Below, one piece after another: positions 54,666 through 62,738 of a DNA stretch of 64,000 bases; position 1 is the first letter of the stretch; every line of letters starts with the position of its first letter. This stretch comes from Natrinema limicola JCM 13563. Its GTDB lineage: Archaea > Halobacteriota > Halobacteria > Halobacteriales > Natrialbaceae. The stretch is taken from positions 1 to 64,000 of the forward strand of contig NZ_AOIT01000049.1 in NCBI RefSeq assembly GCF_000337475.1. Direction: 5' to 3'. Made by a program: the position numbers and the translations under genes. The notes under the pieces were generated by a model, which was given only the letters and a program-made list of their open reading frames with translations, was not told the origin of the DNA and did no database searches.

Positions 54666-55066
54666 TGGGAGTACCGTCACGGTTGACTTCGGGTTCGACG
54701 ACCGTAAAACGCGCTGACTGTTTGCAGGTCGGTAACATAGTTCAACAAGTGCGACCCGGACGATCCGTCGGCTGGTAAGCGCAGCCGACAGATTGGTTGG
54801 CACTGCCTACCAAGATAGAGTCATAGAACGCTTGTTCTGGTCAATGGGAGGTGAATAATTGACGAGTCGAGTGCCGGACGCCATGTCCGAACTGATGGTG
54901 CTCTTCAGAGAGACCGCTATACAGCAGTTTTTGACAATTCTAGTATATACACCGACACAGTAACGGTATCCGAAACCGGCTCGCTCGAGCCGACGGGCAT
55001 GGAGACACAGTTCAGGGACACGGACGATCGAAGCCGGTTTAGCTACGGCCCGCCGAGCATGGACCG
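54666..55066. other. intergenic region before rnz with AT-rich segment
   Basis: Contains a 34-codon ORF with a strong Shine-Dalgarno site (54859-54963, listed separately), an AT-rich stretch at about 54890-54960 and the rnz upstream region. Nothing else supported. Confidence 0.5.
54859..54963 (+). CDS. possible 34-aa protein with strong RBS
   Basis: TTG 54859 is preceded by a perfect GGAGGTGA (54847-54854) four bases away. The 34-residue product (MTSRVPDAMSELMVLFRETA then IQQFLTILVYTPTQ) has an amphipathic, moderately hydrophobic helix. A strong site at this spacing is rare in the window. The ORF is AT-rich compared with its neighbours, which may mean a remnant. Confidence 0.35.
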   Translation: MTSRVPDAMSELMVLFRETAIQQFLTILVYTPTQ

Positions 55067-56011
55067 ATGCCACTGCGCGTGACGTTTCTGGGGACGGCCG
55101 GAGCGATTCCGACGACCGAACGGAATCCGAGCAGCGTCTTCGTCGCTCGTGAGGGCGAGGGACTGTTGTTCGATGCCGGCGAGGGAACCCAGCGCCAGAT
55201 GATGCGCTTTGGGACCGGGTTTTCGGTCTCGCACCTGTTCGTCACGCACCTCCACGGCGATCACGTCCTCGGGATTCCGGGGCTGCTCGAGACGATGGCC
55301 TTCAACGACCGCACTGAGCCGCTGGCGATTCACACCCCCCATGGCACGCGCCGCCAGCTCAAGTCGCTGGTCAACGCTCTCGGGAACCGCCCCTCGTTTC
55401 CCGTGCGGATCAACGAGGTCGGCGACGGCGACGTCGCCTACCGCGCCGACGAGTACGAGGTTCGCGCGTTCGCGACCGACCACGACACTCGGTCGGTCGG
55501 CTACGCGCTCGTCGAGGACGACCGCAAGGGCCGCTTCGACCGCGAACACGCCGAGGAACTGGGCGTCCCTGTCGGGCCGAAGTTCTCGAAACTCCACAAG
55601 GGAGAATCAGTCGAACTCGAGGACGGCACCGTCGTCGAGCCCGAGCAGGTCGTCGGCGAGCCCCGGCCCGGCCGGTCGATCGTCTACACCGGCGATACGC
55701 GACCGACGGCGGCGACGATCGAGGTCGCCGACGAGCCCGACCTGTTGATCCACGACGCGACGTTCGCCGACGACATGGCCGATCGGGCGACCGACACCGC
55801 CCACGCGACGGCCCGGCAGGCCGCCGAGATCGCCAACCGGACCGGTGCAGACCGGCTCGCGTTGATGCACATCTCGTCGCGCTACGCCGGGTACGCGGGC
55901 GACCACCTCGAGCAGGCTCGCGAGGTCTTCGCGGGCGACGCCGAGAACGTCTGTGTCCCCGACGACGGGCAGAAACTCGAGATTCCATATCCCGACAGCG
56001 ACGACGCGTAA
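55067..56011 (+). CDS. rnz: ribonuclease Z
   Basis: 314 residues. Metallo-beta-lactamase fold with HLHGDH (residues 61-66), FDAGEGTQRQM, the FATDHDTRSVGY region, VYTGDTRP and the late histidine motif LMHISSRYAG. The exosite needed for tRNA binding (PVGPKFSKLHKGE) is present. It trims pre-tRNA 3' ends in the cytoplasm. ATG 55067. Confidence 0.96.
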   Translation: MPLRVTFLGTAGAIPTTERNPSSVFVAREGEGLLFDAGEGTQRQMMRFGTGFSVSHLFVTHLHGDHVLGIPGLLETMAFNDRTEPLAIHTPHGTRRQLKSLVNALGNRPSFPVRINEVGDGDVAYRADEYEVRAFATDHDTRSVGYALVEDDRKGRFDREHAEELGVPVGPKFSKLHKGESVELEDGTVVEPEQVVGEPRPGRSIVYTGDTRPTAATIEVADEPDLLIHDATFADDMADRATDTAHATARQAAEIANRTGADRLALMHISSRYAGYAGDHLEQAREVFAGDAENVCVPDDGQKLEIPYPDSDDA

Positions 56012-56077
56012 GCGGGCCGGTAACCCGACCCGAAATTCCGCGCCGGATTTATAGCTGACTCGTTCCTAGAGGCCCCT

Positions 56078-58054
56078 GTGAGTACGCGAACGAGTGCGCT
56101 CGATGCGGTCGTCTTCGGTGTCGACATTCAGAGCGGTGACGTGCGCGGTGACGCGCCATCGTACGCACTGGCGGTTTACGACGGCGACGATGTCAGCCGG
56201 GACGTCGTCTCCCACCGGAAACTCAGGCGGTTGATCGACGACGAGGAGCCGGCGATCGTCGCGACCGACAATATGTACGAACTCGCCGCCGACAAGGACC
56301 AACTGATCCACTTTCTTGGCTCGTTGCCTGCCGACACGCGGCTCGTCCAGGTGACAGGTGCCGAACAACCGGAGCCGCTGTCTCGCGTCGCGAAACGCCA
56401 CGGTATCCCCTACGGCAAAGAGCCGATGAAAGAGGCCGAGGCCGCAGCCCGGCTGGCCGCCCACAACGTCGGCCACGAAGTCTCGGCGTTTACCGACACG
56501 ACGGAGGTCAAGGTCTCCCGGGGCCGTTCGACCGGCAGCGGCGGGTGGAGTGAGGACCGCTACACCCGCCGCATCCACGGCTCCGTGCGGAAACGGGCCC
56601 GCGAGGTCGAGTCGGCACTCGAGGAGGCAAATCTCGAGTACGAGCGGGACGTCCGCGAGGCCTACGGCGGCTTCGCCAACGCCGTCTTCACCGTCGAAGC
56701 GCGCCCGAGCGACATCCCCGTCTCGCGCAACCGGTCGGGCGATGTCCGCGTCGAGATCGAACGCGAACGCCGCGACGGGATCGAGTTTCGGCCGCTGGTC
56801 AAACGCCGCGACCACGTCATCGTCGGGATCGACCCCGGGACGACGACCGCCGTCGCCATCGTGAGCCTCGAGGGAGAAGTGCTGGACGTCTGGAGTTCCC
56901 GAACCAGCGACACCGCCGAAGTGATCGAGTGGATCGTCGAGCGCGGCCGGCCGATCATCGTCGCGGCCGACGTGACGCCGATCCCCGAGACCGTCGAGAA
57001 GTTCCGCCGGAGCTTCGACGCCGCCGCCTGGACGCCCACGCGGGACCTGCCGATCGACGAGAAACAACATCGCACGCGCGAACATCACTATGAGAACGAC
57101 CACCAGCGCGACGCGATGGCCGCCGCCCTCTATGCCCTCGACGCCCACGAAGACCAGTTCGAGCGCATCGCCGCCAAACTCCCGCCAGGGATGGACCGCG
57201 GCGAAGTCACCGCCCGTGTCGTCGCCGGCGAGGAAAGCGTCGAAGCCGTCCTGCGGGACCTGCGCGACGACGAGGGCGACAGCGACGATGACGCGACCGA
57301 GCACGAGCCCCGCGAGCTCACCGCCGAAGAAAAGCGGATCAACTCCCTCGAGCGCCAGGTCGAACGGCTGCAATCACACGTCGATACCCTCGAAGGGCGA
57401 CTCGAGGACCGCGACGAACGGATCAACGAACTCGAGAACAGCCTCAGCGGTGCCCGCCGTCAGGAGCGCAAAGAAGTTCGCAAAGACCGCGAGGTGAGCC
57501 GCCTGGAACGAAAGGCAAACCGGCTCGAGCTCGAACGCGACGAGGCCCGCGAGCAGGTCGAAAAACTCGAGAAGAAGGTCGAACGGATGAAGGCCCTCTG
57601 GAAGCTCGATCACTCGAACTTCAGTGACGTCTCCGCGAAGAAAGAGGGACTGGTCCCGGTCAAGGTCGTCGAGAAGTTCACGAAAGGCGCGATCCGCGAG
57701 GCCGACGACCAGTATGGCATCGCAAGCGGCGATGTCGTCTACATTCGTGATGCAAGCGGCGCGGGCCGCTCGACAGCCGAACTCATGGCCGAGTTCGACC
57801 CCCGCGTGATCCTCAAAGACGGCGGCCTCTCGGAGATCGCCGACGAGATCCTCTTCGAGGCCGAGATCCCTGTCGGACCCGCCGACGACGTCGCGATGCA
57901 GGAGGTCGACGAACTCGCCGTCGCCCGCGAGGACGACGTCGAGGCAGTCATCGACGACTGGCACGACCGCGCCAAAGCCCGGAAACGGGATCGGAAAGCC
58001 GCGATGGTCGACCAGCTCATCAGCGAGCACCGCGCCGGCAACAACGGGGTCTGA
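56078..58054 (+). CDS. DUF460 RNase H-like/coiled-coil protein
   Basis: 658 residues from GTG 56078. The N-terminal half carries DUF460 (GVDIQSGDVRGDAPSYALAV and a second RNase H-like strand set VIVGIDPGTTTAVAIVSLEG, with REHHYENDHQRDAMAAALYA), which resembles RuvC/UPF0081-type folds. A long coiled coil (about 420-560) and a C-terminal alpha/beta domain follow. The family is restricted to archaea; the DPGTTTAVA and END..RDA motifs are consistent with a metal-dependent nuclease, but activity is unproven. Confidence 0.88.
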   Translation: MSTRTSALDAVVFGVDIQSGDVRGDAPSYALAVYDGDDVSRDVVSHRKLRRLIDDEEPAIVATDNMYELAADKDQLIHFLGSLPADTRLVQVTGAEQPEPLSRVAKRHGIPYGKEPMKEAEAAARLAAHNVGHEVSAFTDTTEVKVSRGRSTGSGGWSEDRYTRRIHGSVRKRAREVESALEEANLEYERDVREAYGGFANAVFTVEARPSDIPVSRNRSGDVRVEIERERRDGIEFRPLVKRRDHVIVGIDPGTTTAVAIVSLEGEVLDVWSSRTSDTAEVIEWIVERGRPIIVAADVTPIPETVEKFRRSFDAAAWTPTRDLPIDEKQHRTREHHYENDHQRDAMAAALYALDAHEDQFERIAAKLPPGMDRGEVTARVVAGEESVEAVLRDLRDDEGDSDDDATEHEPRELTAEEKRINSLERQVERLQSHVDTLEGRLEDRDERINELENSLSGARRQERKEVRKDREVSRLERKANRLELERDEAREQVEKLEKKVERMKALWKLDHSNFSDVSAKKEGLVPVKVVEKFTKGAIREADDQYGIASGDVVYIRDASGAGRSTAELMAEFDPRVILKDGGLSEIADEILFEAEIPVGPADDVAMQEVDELAVAREDDVEAVIDDWHDRAKARKRDRKAAMVDQLISEHRAGNNGV

Positions 58055-58075
58055 CAGGGTTCGAGTCGCCGTCCA

Positions 58076-58336
58076 TTACGATTCGGGACCGGGTTCCATC
58101 GGCGACAGCACCTGTGGCACCTCCTCGAGCGCGACTTCCTCGGTCAGGTCCTCGGTGTCGTCGACCGGTCCGTTGATGAACAGCGCGTGGGTGATAAAGA
58201 CGATCGCGACGCCGCCGAAGCTGACGACCGCAAGGAAAAACGAGACGGTCGTCGCGTAGCCGATGAGGACTCCGAGGCCGAGGCTCGCTCCGATACCGCT
58301 CAAGACGAGATCGTAGTACTGGAGCGTGTATTCCAT
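58076..58336 (-). CDS. small membrane protein
   Basis: 86 residues from ATG 58336. Two helices (LVLSGIGASLGLGVLIGYAT and FFLAVVSFGGVAIVFITHAL) are followed by an acidic tail (PVDDTEDLTEEVALEE). Resembles a conserved haloarchaeal family; function unknown. Lies 52 bp downstream of a second small membrane protein on the same strand, perhaps co-transcribed. Confidence 0.72.
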   Translation of the reverse strand: MEYTLQYYDLVLSGIGASLGLGVLIGYATTVSFFLAVVSFGGVAIVFITHALFINGPVDDTEDLTEEVALEEVPQVLSPMEPGPES

Positions 58337-58388
58337 ACGGTCGATACGCGACGTAGGGGCAAAACCCTTGACCCAGTGTTCGAGTCGA

Positions 58389-58568
58389 TCAGAACATCCC
58401 GAAGCTCTGGAGCATCCCCGAGATAAGTGATTTAACGACCAGTCCAAGGCCGGCGAGGATGAGTGCCATTCCCGCGGCGATCAAGAGACTCTCGTACGCG
58501 ACGAGTGCGATGCCGGCGAGCAAGAGCACGAGCCCGACGACGCCGACCGCACCGAGATTTCGGAACAT
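58389..58568 (-). CDS. 59-aa two-helix membrane protein
   Basis: 59 residues from ATG 58568 to the stop at 58389-58391. MFRNLGAVGVVGLVLLLAGI and a second helix AGMALILAGLGLVVKSLISG with a short GMLQSFGMF end. Very hydrophobic. It matches a small, widespread haloarchaeal membrane family known only as hypothetical. Upstream of the 86-aa protein. Confidence 0.75.
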   Translation of the reverse strand: MFRNLGAVGVVGLVLLLAGIALVAYESLLIAAGMALILAGLGLVVKSLISGMLQSFGMF

Positions 58569-58694
58569 ATCCACGCGTCGAGAGCCAAGCGAAATAAGCA
58601 GCGTGGTTCCTTGTCCTGCTCGAGTCAGTCGATCGGACTCGCGAACGGACAAAGACAATAAAGGGTTAAACCGCTTGAACGCGAAGCCGCGGCC

Positions 58695-58985
58695 ATGAGC
58701 GACGACGGAGATGGCGGTCGGAAGAACCTCCGGATGCCCGAGGACGACGAGGTCTTTGCGACCGTCACGAACATGCTCGGGGCGAATCGCGTGAAAGTAC
58801 GCTGTGCCGATGGGAAAGAGCGCACCGCACGCATTCCCGGCAAGATGCAAAAACGCATCTGGATCCGCGAAGACGACGTGGTCCTCGTCGAGCCCTGGGA
58901 CTGGCAGGACGAAAAGGCCGACATCACCTGGCGCTACGAGAAAAGCGAGGCCGATCAGCTCCGCCGCGAAGGTCATATTCAGTAA
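58695..58985 (+). CDS. eif1A: translation initiation factor aIF1A
   Basis: 96 residues. The S1-like OB fold is clear: [60 protein letters not shown] and [15 protein letters not shown]. It promotes ribosomal subunit dissociation and start-site scanning. Very short promoter region; divergent with the membrane-protein pair. Confidence 0.97.
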   Translation: MSDDGDGGRKNLRMPEDDEVFATVTNMLGANRVKVRCADGKERTARIPGKMQKRIWIREDDVVLVEPWDWQDEKADITWRYEKSEADQLRREGHIQ

Positions 58986-59114
58986 TCGACGCTCGTTTTG
59001 CGTGGCTTCACCCTGAACGCAGTTGCTGAAGTTCAACCACCGGCTGGTCTCCGGTGCGGTATCAAAAGTACCATACTACCTCGCGACCCAGTGGACCGTA
59101 CTTAGGTGGTTTCC

Positions 59115-60227
59115 GTGACCAAGAAACAGGAATACAAAGACGACTATCCCGACAAAAAGCTGTATATCCCGGGGCCGACCGAAGTCCGCGACGACGTCAT
59201 CGAGTCGATGTGCGAGCCGATGTTCGGCCACCGCATGGACCGGATGACGGACCTCTATACGACCATCGTCGAGGACACCAAAGAGTTCCTCGGCACCGAC
59301 AACGAGGTCGTCATCCTCACGGGCTCGGGGACGGAGTTCTGGGAGGCGTCGACGCTCAACCTCGTCGACGAGAACATCCTCGTCCCGACCTGTGGCAGCT
59401 TCAGCGAGCGCCACGCCAACGTCGCCGAACGACTGGGCAAAAACGTCGACCGCCTCGAGTACGAGTGGGGCGAGGCCATCAAGCCCGAGGACATCCGTGA
59501 GACGCTCGAGGAAAGCGACAAGCACTACGACGTGGTCGCGACCGTGATGAACGAGAGTTCGACGGGCGTGCGCAACCCGATCGAGGAGATCGGCGACGTC
59601 GTCGCCGAGTATCCGGACACCTACTTCGTCGTCGACGCCGTCTCCTCGCTCGGTGGCGACTTCGTCGACATCGACGAGCACAACATCGACGTGATCTTCG
59701 CCTCCTCACAGAAGGCCTTCGCCATGCCGCCGGGCCTGGCCATCTGTGTCGTCAGCGACGACGCCTACGAGCGCGAACTCGAGAAAGACTCCGCCTCGTG
59801 GTACGGCGGCTTCCAGCGGACGATCGACTACTACGAGCGCAAAGGGCAGACCCACTCGACGCCCGCGATCCCGATCATGCTGGCCTACCGCAAACAGATG
59901 AAACACATGCTCGAGGAGGGCCACGAGGCCCGCGACCAGCGCCACCGCGAGATGGCCGAGTACACCCGAGAGTGGGCCCGCGAGCACTTCGATATGTTCC
60001 CGGAAGAGGGCTACGAGTCCCAGACCGTGAGCTGTATCGAGAACACGCAGGGGATCGACGTCGCGGAAACCATCGAGACCGTCAGCGAGGAGTATGACTT
60101 CGTCTTCTCGAATGGCTACGGCTCACAGCTCGGCGAGAAGACGTTCCGCATCGGCCACATGGGCGAACACGACGTAGAGAGTATCAAGGAACTCACCGAC
60201 GCCATCGAGGACGTCGCCGACCTGTAA
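59115..60227 (+). CDS. class V PLP aminotransferase (serine/alanine-glyoxylate type)
   Basis: 370 residues from GTG 59115, chosen because AGGTGG (59104-59109) is correctly spaced; a GTG at 59106 overlaps that site. The fold is the alanine-glyoxylate/serine-pyruvate type: KLYIPGPTEVRDDVIESM, NEVVILTGSGTEFWEAS, VVDAVSSLGGDFVDID and the PLP lysine in FASSQKAFAMPPGLA. In archaea such enzymes serve serine or glycine metabolism, or phosphoserine transfer. The exact substrate pair cannot be decided. Confidence 0.9.
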   Translation: MTKKQEYKDDYPDKKLYIPGPTEVRDDVIESMCEPMFGHRMDRMTDLYTTIVEDTKEFLGTDNEVVILTGSGTEFWEASTLNLVDENILVPTCGSFSERHANVAERLGKNVDRLEYEWGEAIKPEDIRETLEESDKHYDVVATVMNESSTGVRNPIEEIGDVVAEYPDTYFVVDAVSSLGGDFVDIDEHNIDVIFASSQKAFAMPPGLAICVVSDDAYERELEKDSASWYGGFQRTIDYYERKGQTHSTPAIPIMLAYRKQMKHMLEEGHEARDQRHREMAEYTREWAREHFDMFPEEGYESQTVSCIENTQGIDVAETIETVSEEYDFVFSNGYGSQLGEKTFRIGHMGEHDVESIKELTDAIEDVADL

Positions 60228-60263
60228 GCGACGCTCGAGCGTCCGGTCTCGAATTGCGTTCGA

Positions 60264-60353
60264 TTACGCGACTCGAATCTCGCCGTCCATCCGCGGGTGA
60301 GAGAGACAGCGGGACGACGCTGGCTCGCTGCGTGCTGTAAGTGTTCTTGCGAT
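60264..60353 (-). pseudogene. remnant of a halocyanin-like gene 3' end
   Basis: Thirty codons on the minus strand end RCLSHPRMDGEIRVA and a stop, matching the C-terminus of the intact halocyanin at 60522 (YNCDPHPQMEGEIVVE): Cys, His, Met and the EI-V strand align, and LTA..RSEPASS matches LTFEASSEMAT. No start or N-terminal half remains. It lies in the 294-bp gap between the aminotransferase and halocyanin and is probably a decayed duplicate. Confidence 0.6.
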
Positions 60354-60430
60354 CAACGAATGGAAATATCGCAGCGACGCAGCCGTCAGGGCGGAATAGA
60401 AGAATGATGATATGTTGGCCGAGTGTCGGG

Positions 60431-60468
60431 CTTCACCCCCGCGCCCGGTGGCGCGGGGTACTCGCCCT
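60431..60468. repeat. GC-rich nested hairpin, IS200/IS605-end-like
   Basis: CCCCGCGCC (60437-60445), loop CGGT and GGCGCGGGG (60450-60458) form a perfect 9-bp stem, enclosed by outer GGGC...GCCC. Haloarchaeal IS200/IS605 (tnpB) right ends and palindrome-associated elements have this shape. No tnpA or tnpB is nearby. It could equally be a terminator between the convergent genes. Confidence 0.45.
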
Positions 60469-60521
60469 CGTTTCTTTAGTATAGAAAAGAAAAATCGGTC
60501 AGGAGCAGCAATCGACAGTCG

Positions 60522-60995
60522 TTATTCGACGACGATTTCCCCTTCCATCTGCGGGTGGGGGTCGCAGTTATACGTGGCCATCTCGCTGCTGGCCTCGAAC
60601 GTGAGGACCTGGTCGTCGCCGGGTTCTGCGACTGGGTCGCCCGTCGTGAGATCGTTGACGATTTCGCCGTTGCTGTTCCGGATCTCCAGGTTATGGTTGG
60701 CGCCGTCGCCTTCCGACCAGCCGAACGTGTACTCCTCGCCTTCCTGGAGGATGAGCGTCGGGTTCTGTGCGCCCTCGATCGAGGACGGGGAGAGACCCTC
60801 CCAGTGGGTAGTCTGGCCGCTGAAGTCGACCTCCGTACCGGATTCGATCTCGACACCATCACTGCCGCCGCCGTTGCCGTTGCCGTTACCGTTTCCGTTG
60901 CCGCCACCGCTACAGCCAGCGACGAGAGCCGTCGATGCGGCCGCACCCGTCAGCTTCAGCGCTGTCCGCCGCGAAACTGGATTATCTTGTGCCAT
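60522..60995 (-). CDS. halocyanin-like blue-copper lipoprotein
   Basis: 157 residues from ATG 60995. A Tat signal with lipobox (SRRTALKLTGAAASTALVAG ending in C) anchors it outside the membrane. A Gly/Asn-rich spacer follows, then a cupredoxin domain with ligands His (GANHNLEIRN), Cys, His and Met (TYNCDPHPQMEGEI). It carries electrons in respiration. A decayed copy of its end lies downstream. Confidence 0.92.
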   Translation of the reverse strand: MAQDNPVSRRTALKLTGAAASTALVAGCSGGGNGNGNGNGNGGGSDGVEIESGTEVDFSGQTTHWEGLSPSSIEGAQNPTLILQEGEEYTFGWSEGDGANHNLEIRNSNGEIVNDLTTGDPVAEPGDDQVLTFEASSEMATYNCDPHPQMEGEIVVE

Positions 60996-61101
60996 CATCG
61001 GATGTTTAGCCTCGTAACATAAAAATTGGTACCTTCTTCCGCTAGAGTGTTATGACAATACATACCACACAATAGGACTACTACGAACTATTGAATGGGA
61101 C

Positions 61102-61221
61102 GTGACGTACCGCGAGGACGAGCCTCGAGGCTTCAAATTCGCCGGCAGCATGCGCCAGCGGGGACTGATCGCGATGGCACTGGCGTGCGGACCCAGCCTC
61201 AGCATCTCCGATGAGCCGGCA
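61102..61221 (+). pseudogene. remnant of an oligopeptide ABC transporter ATPase
   Basis: In one frame the sequence reads FAGSMRQRGLIAMALACGPS then LSISDEPAK. This matches the ABC signature and Walker B of OppD/DppD-type ATPases (consensus SGGMRQRVxIAMALACDPxL, LIADEPTT) with two substitutions in the signature. About 40 codons are left; no Walker A, and the frame turns to nonsense after DEPAK. Surrounding transporter genes are absent. It records past deletion or insertion here. Confidence 0.6.
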
Positions 61222-61322
61222 AAAATATCGTTTCGAGGACCACCACCCCTCCACGAAGGCGTTACTCGAGTCGGCCGACAGCACAGGCGGACGGGTTGTG
61301 GCGTGTCACCGCCACCGATGTT

Positions 61323-61398
61323 ACGGACAATTGTCAGTCATTGCCGGCGGCTCCGCGACCCGTCCTGCAGATACGCCGGGACATCGGTACAGCAGACC
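61323..61398 (+). repeat. dispersed hairpin element family I, copy C
   Basis: Begins ACGGACAATTGTCAGTCATT and ends ACAGCAGACC. Arms 61344-61356 and 61367-61379, loop GACCCGTCCT; 10 of 13 positions pair. The most diverged of the three copies, with one inserted loop base. Confidence 0.65.
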
Positions 61399-61502
61399 GT
61401 AGAGACCACGGGTGAGTCCCGTCGATATCGCGGCCGCCGGCCGTCACGACCGAATCAACACGATCGTTCATCTCGAAAATCCTTATGTGATCGACGTACT
61501 TC

Positions 61503-61522
61503 TTTACTCATGCATGAGTAAA
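61503..61522. promoter_or_regulatory. perfect 20-bp palindrome over the start codon of a small ORF
   Basis: TTTACTCATGCATGAGTAAA is identical to its reverse complement. ATG 61514 of the downstream ORF lies inside it, so a dimeric protein bound here would block transcription or translation. Confidence 0.6.
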
Positions 61523-61672
61523 CTACTCGCCGCCGTCACGGCAGGCATACAGCGAATCGCAAAGGCACGACGAACGATCGCACACTCCCCTGCGTTCGGT
61601 GAGGATCGAACGACCGACGAAGAAGGACGTCCTGCGACGCGCATTCCACCAGGTGGCTTCCTCACGGGGTGA
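61514..61672 (+). CDS. 52-aa basic protein, candidate
   Basis: 52 residues: MSKLLAAVTAGIQRIAKARR (basic amphipathic helix), then an acidic/polar tail ending IPPGGFLTG. The start overlaps a perfect palindrome and a TATA-like CTTATG lies about 33 bp upstream. I do not recognise a family. The helix could be membrane associating. Alternative: non-coding, with only the palindrome functional. Confidence 0.4.
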   Translation: MSKLLAAVTAGIQRIAKARRTIAHSPAFGEDRTTDEEGRPATRIPPGGFLTG

Positions 61673-61803
61673 GGGCTCGAGTCGATGACCAACCAGCACG
61701 GCTGCGACTCTCTTTTTCTGACTTCCGCTGAATCGACAGCGTCTCTCACGGCAACCGACGGCTGCACAGGCCGTGCGACGCCGCAAGCGTCGCGGCAGTG
61801 CGA

Positions 61804-62310
61804 TCAGTCGAACACTGACGACGGCTGCTTGAGATAGACGTCCTGTTCAGTTACTCGCTGGTAGACATCATACAGCGTCTCTACCGCCGCTTCGTCGGGG
61901 TCGAACCGAATGTGGGGCGCGGTGTGATAGCCACGACAACTGATCAGGAAGAAATAGAGCGTCCGGTGATGGTCCGGCGTCGCGTCGACGACGCCCATCG
62001 ATCGGCCGCCGAGGTCGTCCGAAAAATCGTTGAGGAGCGCAGCGATATCGTCGTGAAGTTGCTCGTCCGGACGATACTGCGGCAGTCCGAACGTCTGTTG
62101 CATGTACGTCGTCGCCGCCTCGAGAAACGGGTTCGCGTCCAGTCCCGTCGGATCGACGTCCTGAAACGTCTCGTACAACTCGAGGATCGTCGACAGTTCC
62201 GACCGCGTGATGGCGATCGGCAACACGGGCTCGCCACGCGGCAACGAGTAGTCGGGAAACGTGTGTGACTTCGGGTCCGGGAGCCGGTCGAATAGCTGCT
62301 CGAGCGACAT
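61804..62310 (-). CDS. haloarchaeal protein of unknown function
   Basis: 168 residues from ATG 62310 (an ATG at 62322 adds four). Soluble and acidic. Segments such as PRGEPVLPIAITRSELSTIL, LHDDIAALLNDFSDDLGG and FFLISCRGYHTAPHIRFDPD look well conserved and structured, and the LISCRGYHTAPH stretch could hold a metal. I do not recognise the family. No operon partner. Confidence 0.7.
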   Translation of the reverse strand: MSLEQLFDRLPDPKSHTFPDYSLPRGEPVLPIAITRSELSTILELYETFQDVDPTGLDANPFLEAATTYMQQTFGLPQYRPDEQLHDDIAALLNDFSDDLGGRSMGVVDATPDHHRTLYFFLISCRGYHTAPHIRFDPDEAAVETLYDVYQRVTEQDVYLKQPSSVFD

Positions 62311-62362
62311 GTGTCTAACCATGGTATAGAGTGCCAAACTATTACCGCTGTGAACGCGACTC

Positions 62363-62407
62363 TACTGTCGGACAGAAATCAATACGAAGTCGGTCGTGAA
62401 TTCGCGG
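62363..62407 (+). repeat. dispersed repeat family II, copy 2
   Basis: 45 bp, 41 identical to 24557-24601 (minus). It begins TACTGTCGGACAG and runs through TCAATACGAAGTCGGTCG to TTCGCGG. It lies between the 168-aa gene's start and the end of the 53-aa gene. Confidence 0.6.
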
Positions 62408-62444
62408 CCGGGCTCTCCGAAGAAAATTCCGTTCCCACCCCCAA

Positions 62445-62606
62445 TTATCGCCAGGCCAGCAGCGTCGGCGCGTCCTCGGCCTCCATGGAAAGCCAGGCAC
62501 CGTCCGCGGAGATATCCGCAATGACGTATTCGTCGCTCGCGGCCGTCGAATCGATCGCACCGACGATAGTGTCGTCGGATGCCATGGCGTTGGGGGATAC
62601 TGCCAT
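62445..62606 (-). CDS. 53-aa conserved-type haloarchaeal protein
   Basis: ATG 62606 to TAA 62445-62447; an internal ATG at 62585 would give 46 residues. The product is acidic and reads ...TIVGAIDSTAASDEYVIADI then SADGAWLSMEAEDAPTLLAW and a final Arg. The DEYVIADIxxDxAWLSMxxxxAPxLxxWR pattern is one I recognise from a small haloarchaeal family (I believe DUF7556). Function unknown. It is divergent from the CBS gene. Confidence 0.75.
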   Translation of the reverse strand: MAVSPNAMASDDTIVGAIDSTAASDEYVIADISADGAWLSMEAEDAPTLLAWR

Positions 62607-62738
62607 GATAGTGAGTCACACTCACCATCATATAAAGTCATCGAATCATACTATCCGTTCGCGATACCGATCGGGAATCGAATCGATTCTGGGTGTGAAA
62701 CACTGGGTTTATACTCATTTTCGCCGTACCGGTGGGAT

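Larger units (their letters stand above)
60996..61513. other. intergenic region with gene remnant and hairpin repeat
   Basis: No intact gene. It holds a peptide-ABC ATPase remnant (61102-61221), the family I repeat copy C (61323-61398) and the promoter region of the small ORF at 61514, with CTTATGTG at about 61480 as a possible TATA. Confidence 0.6.
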
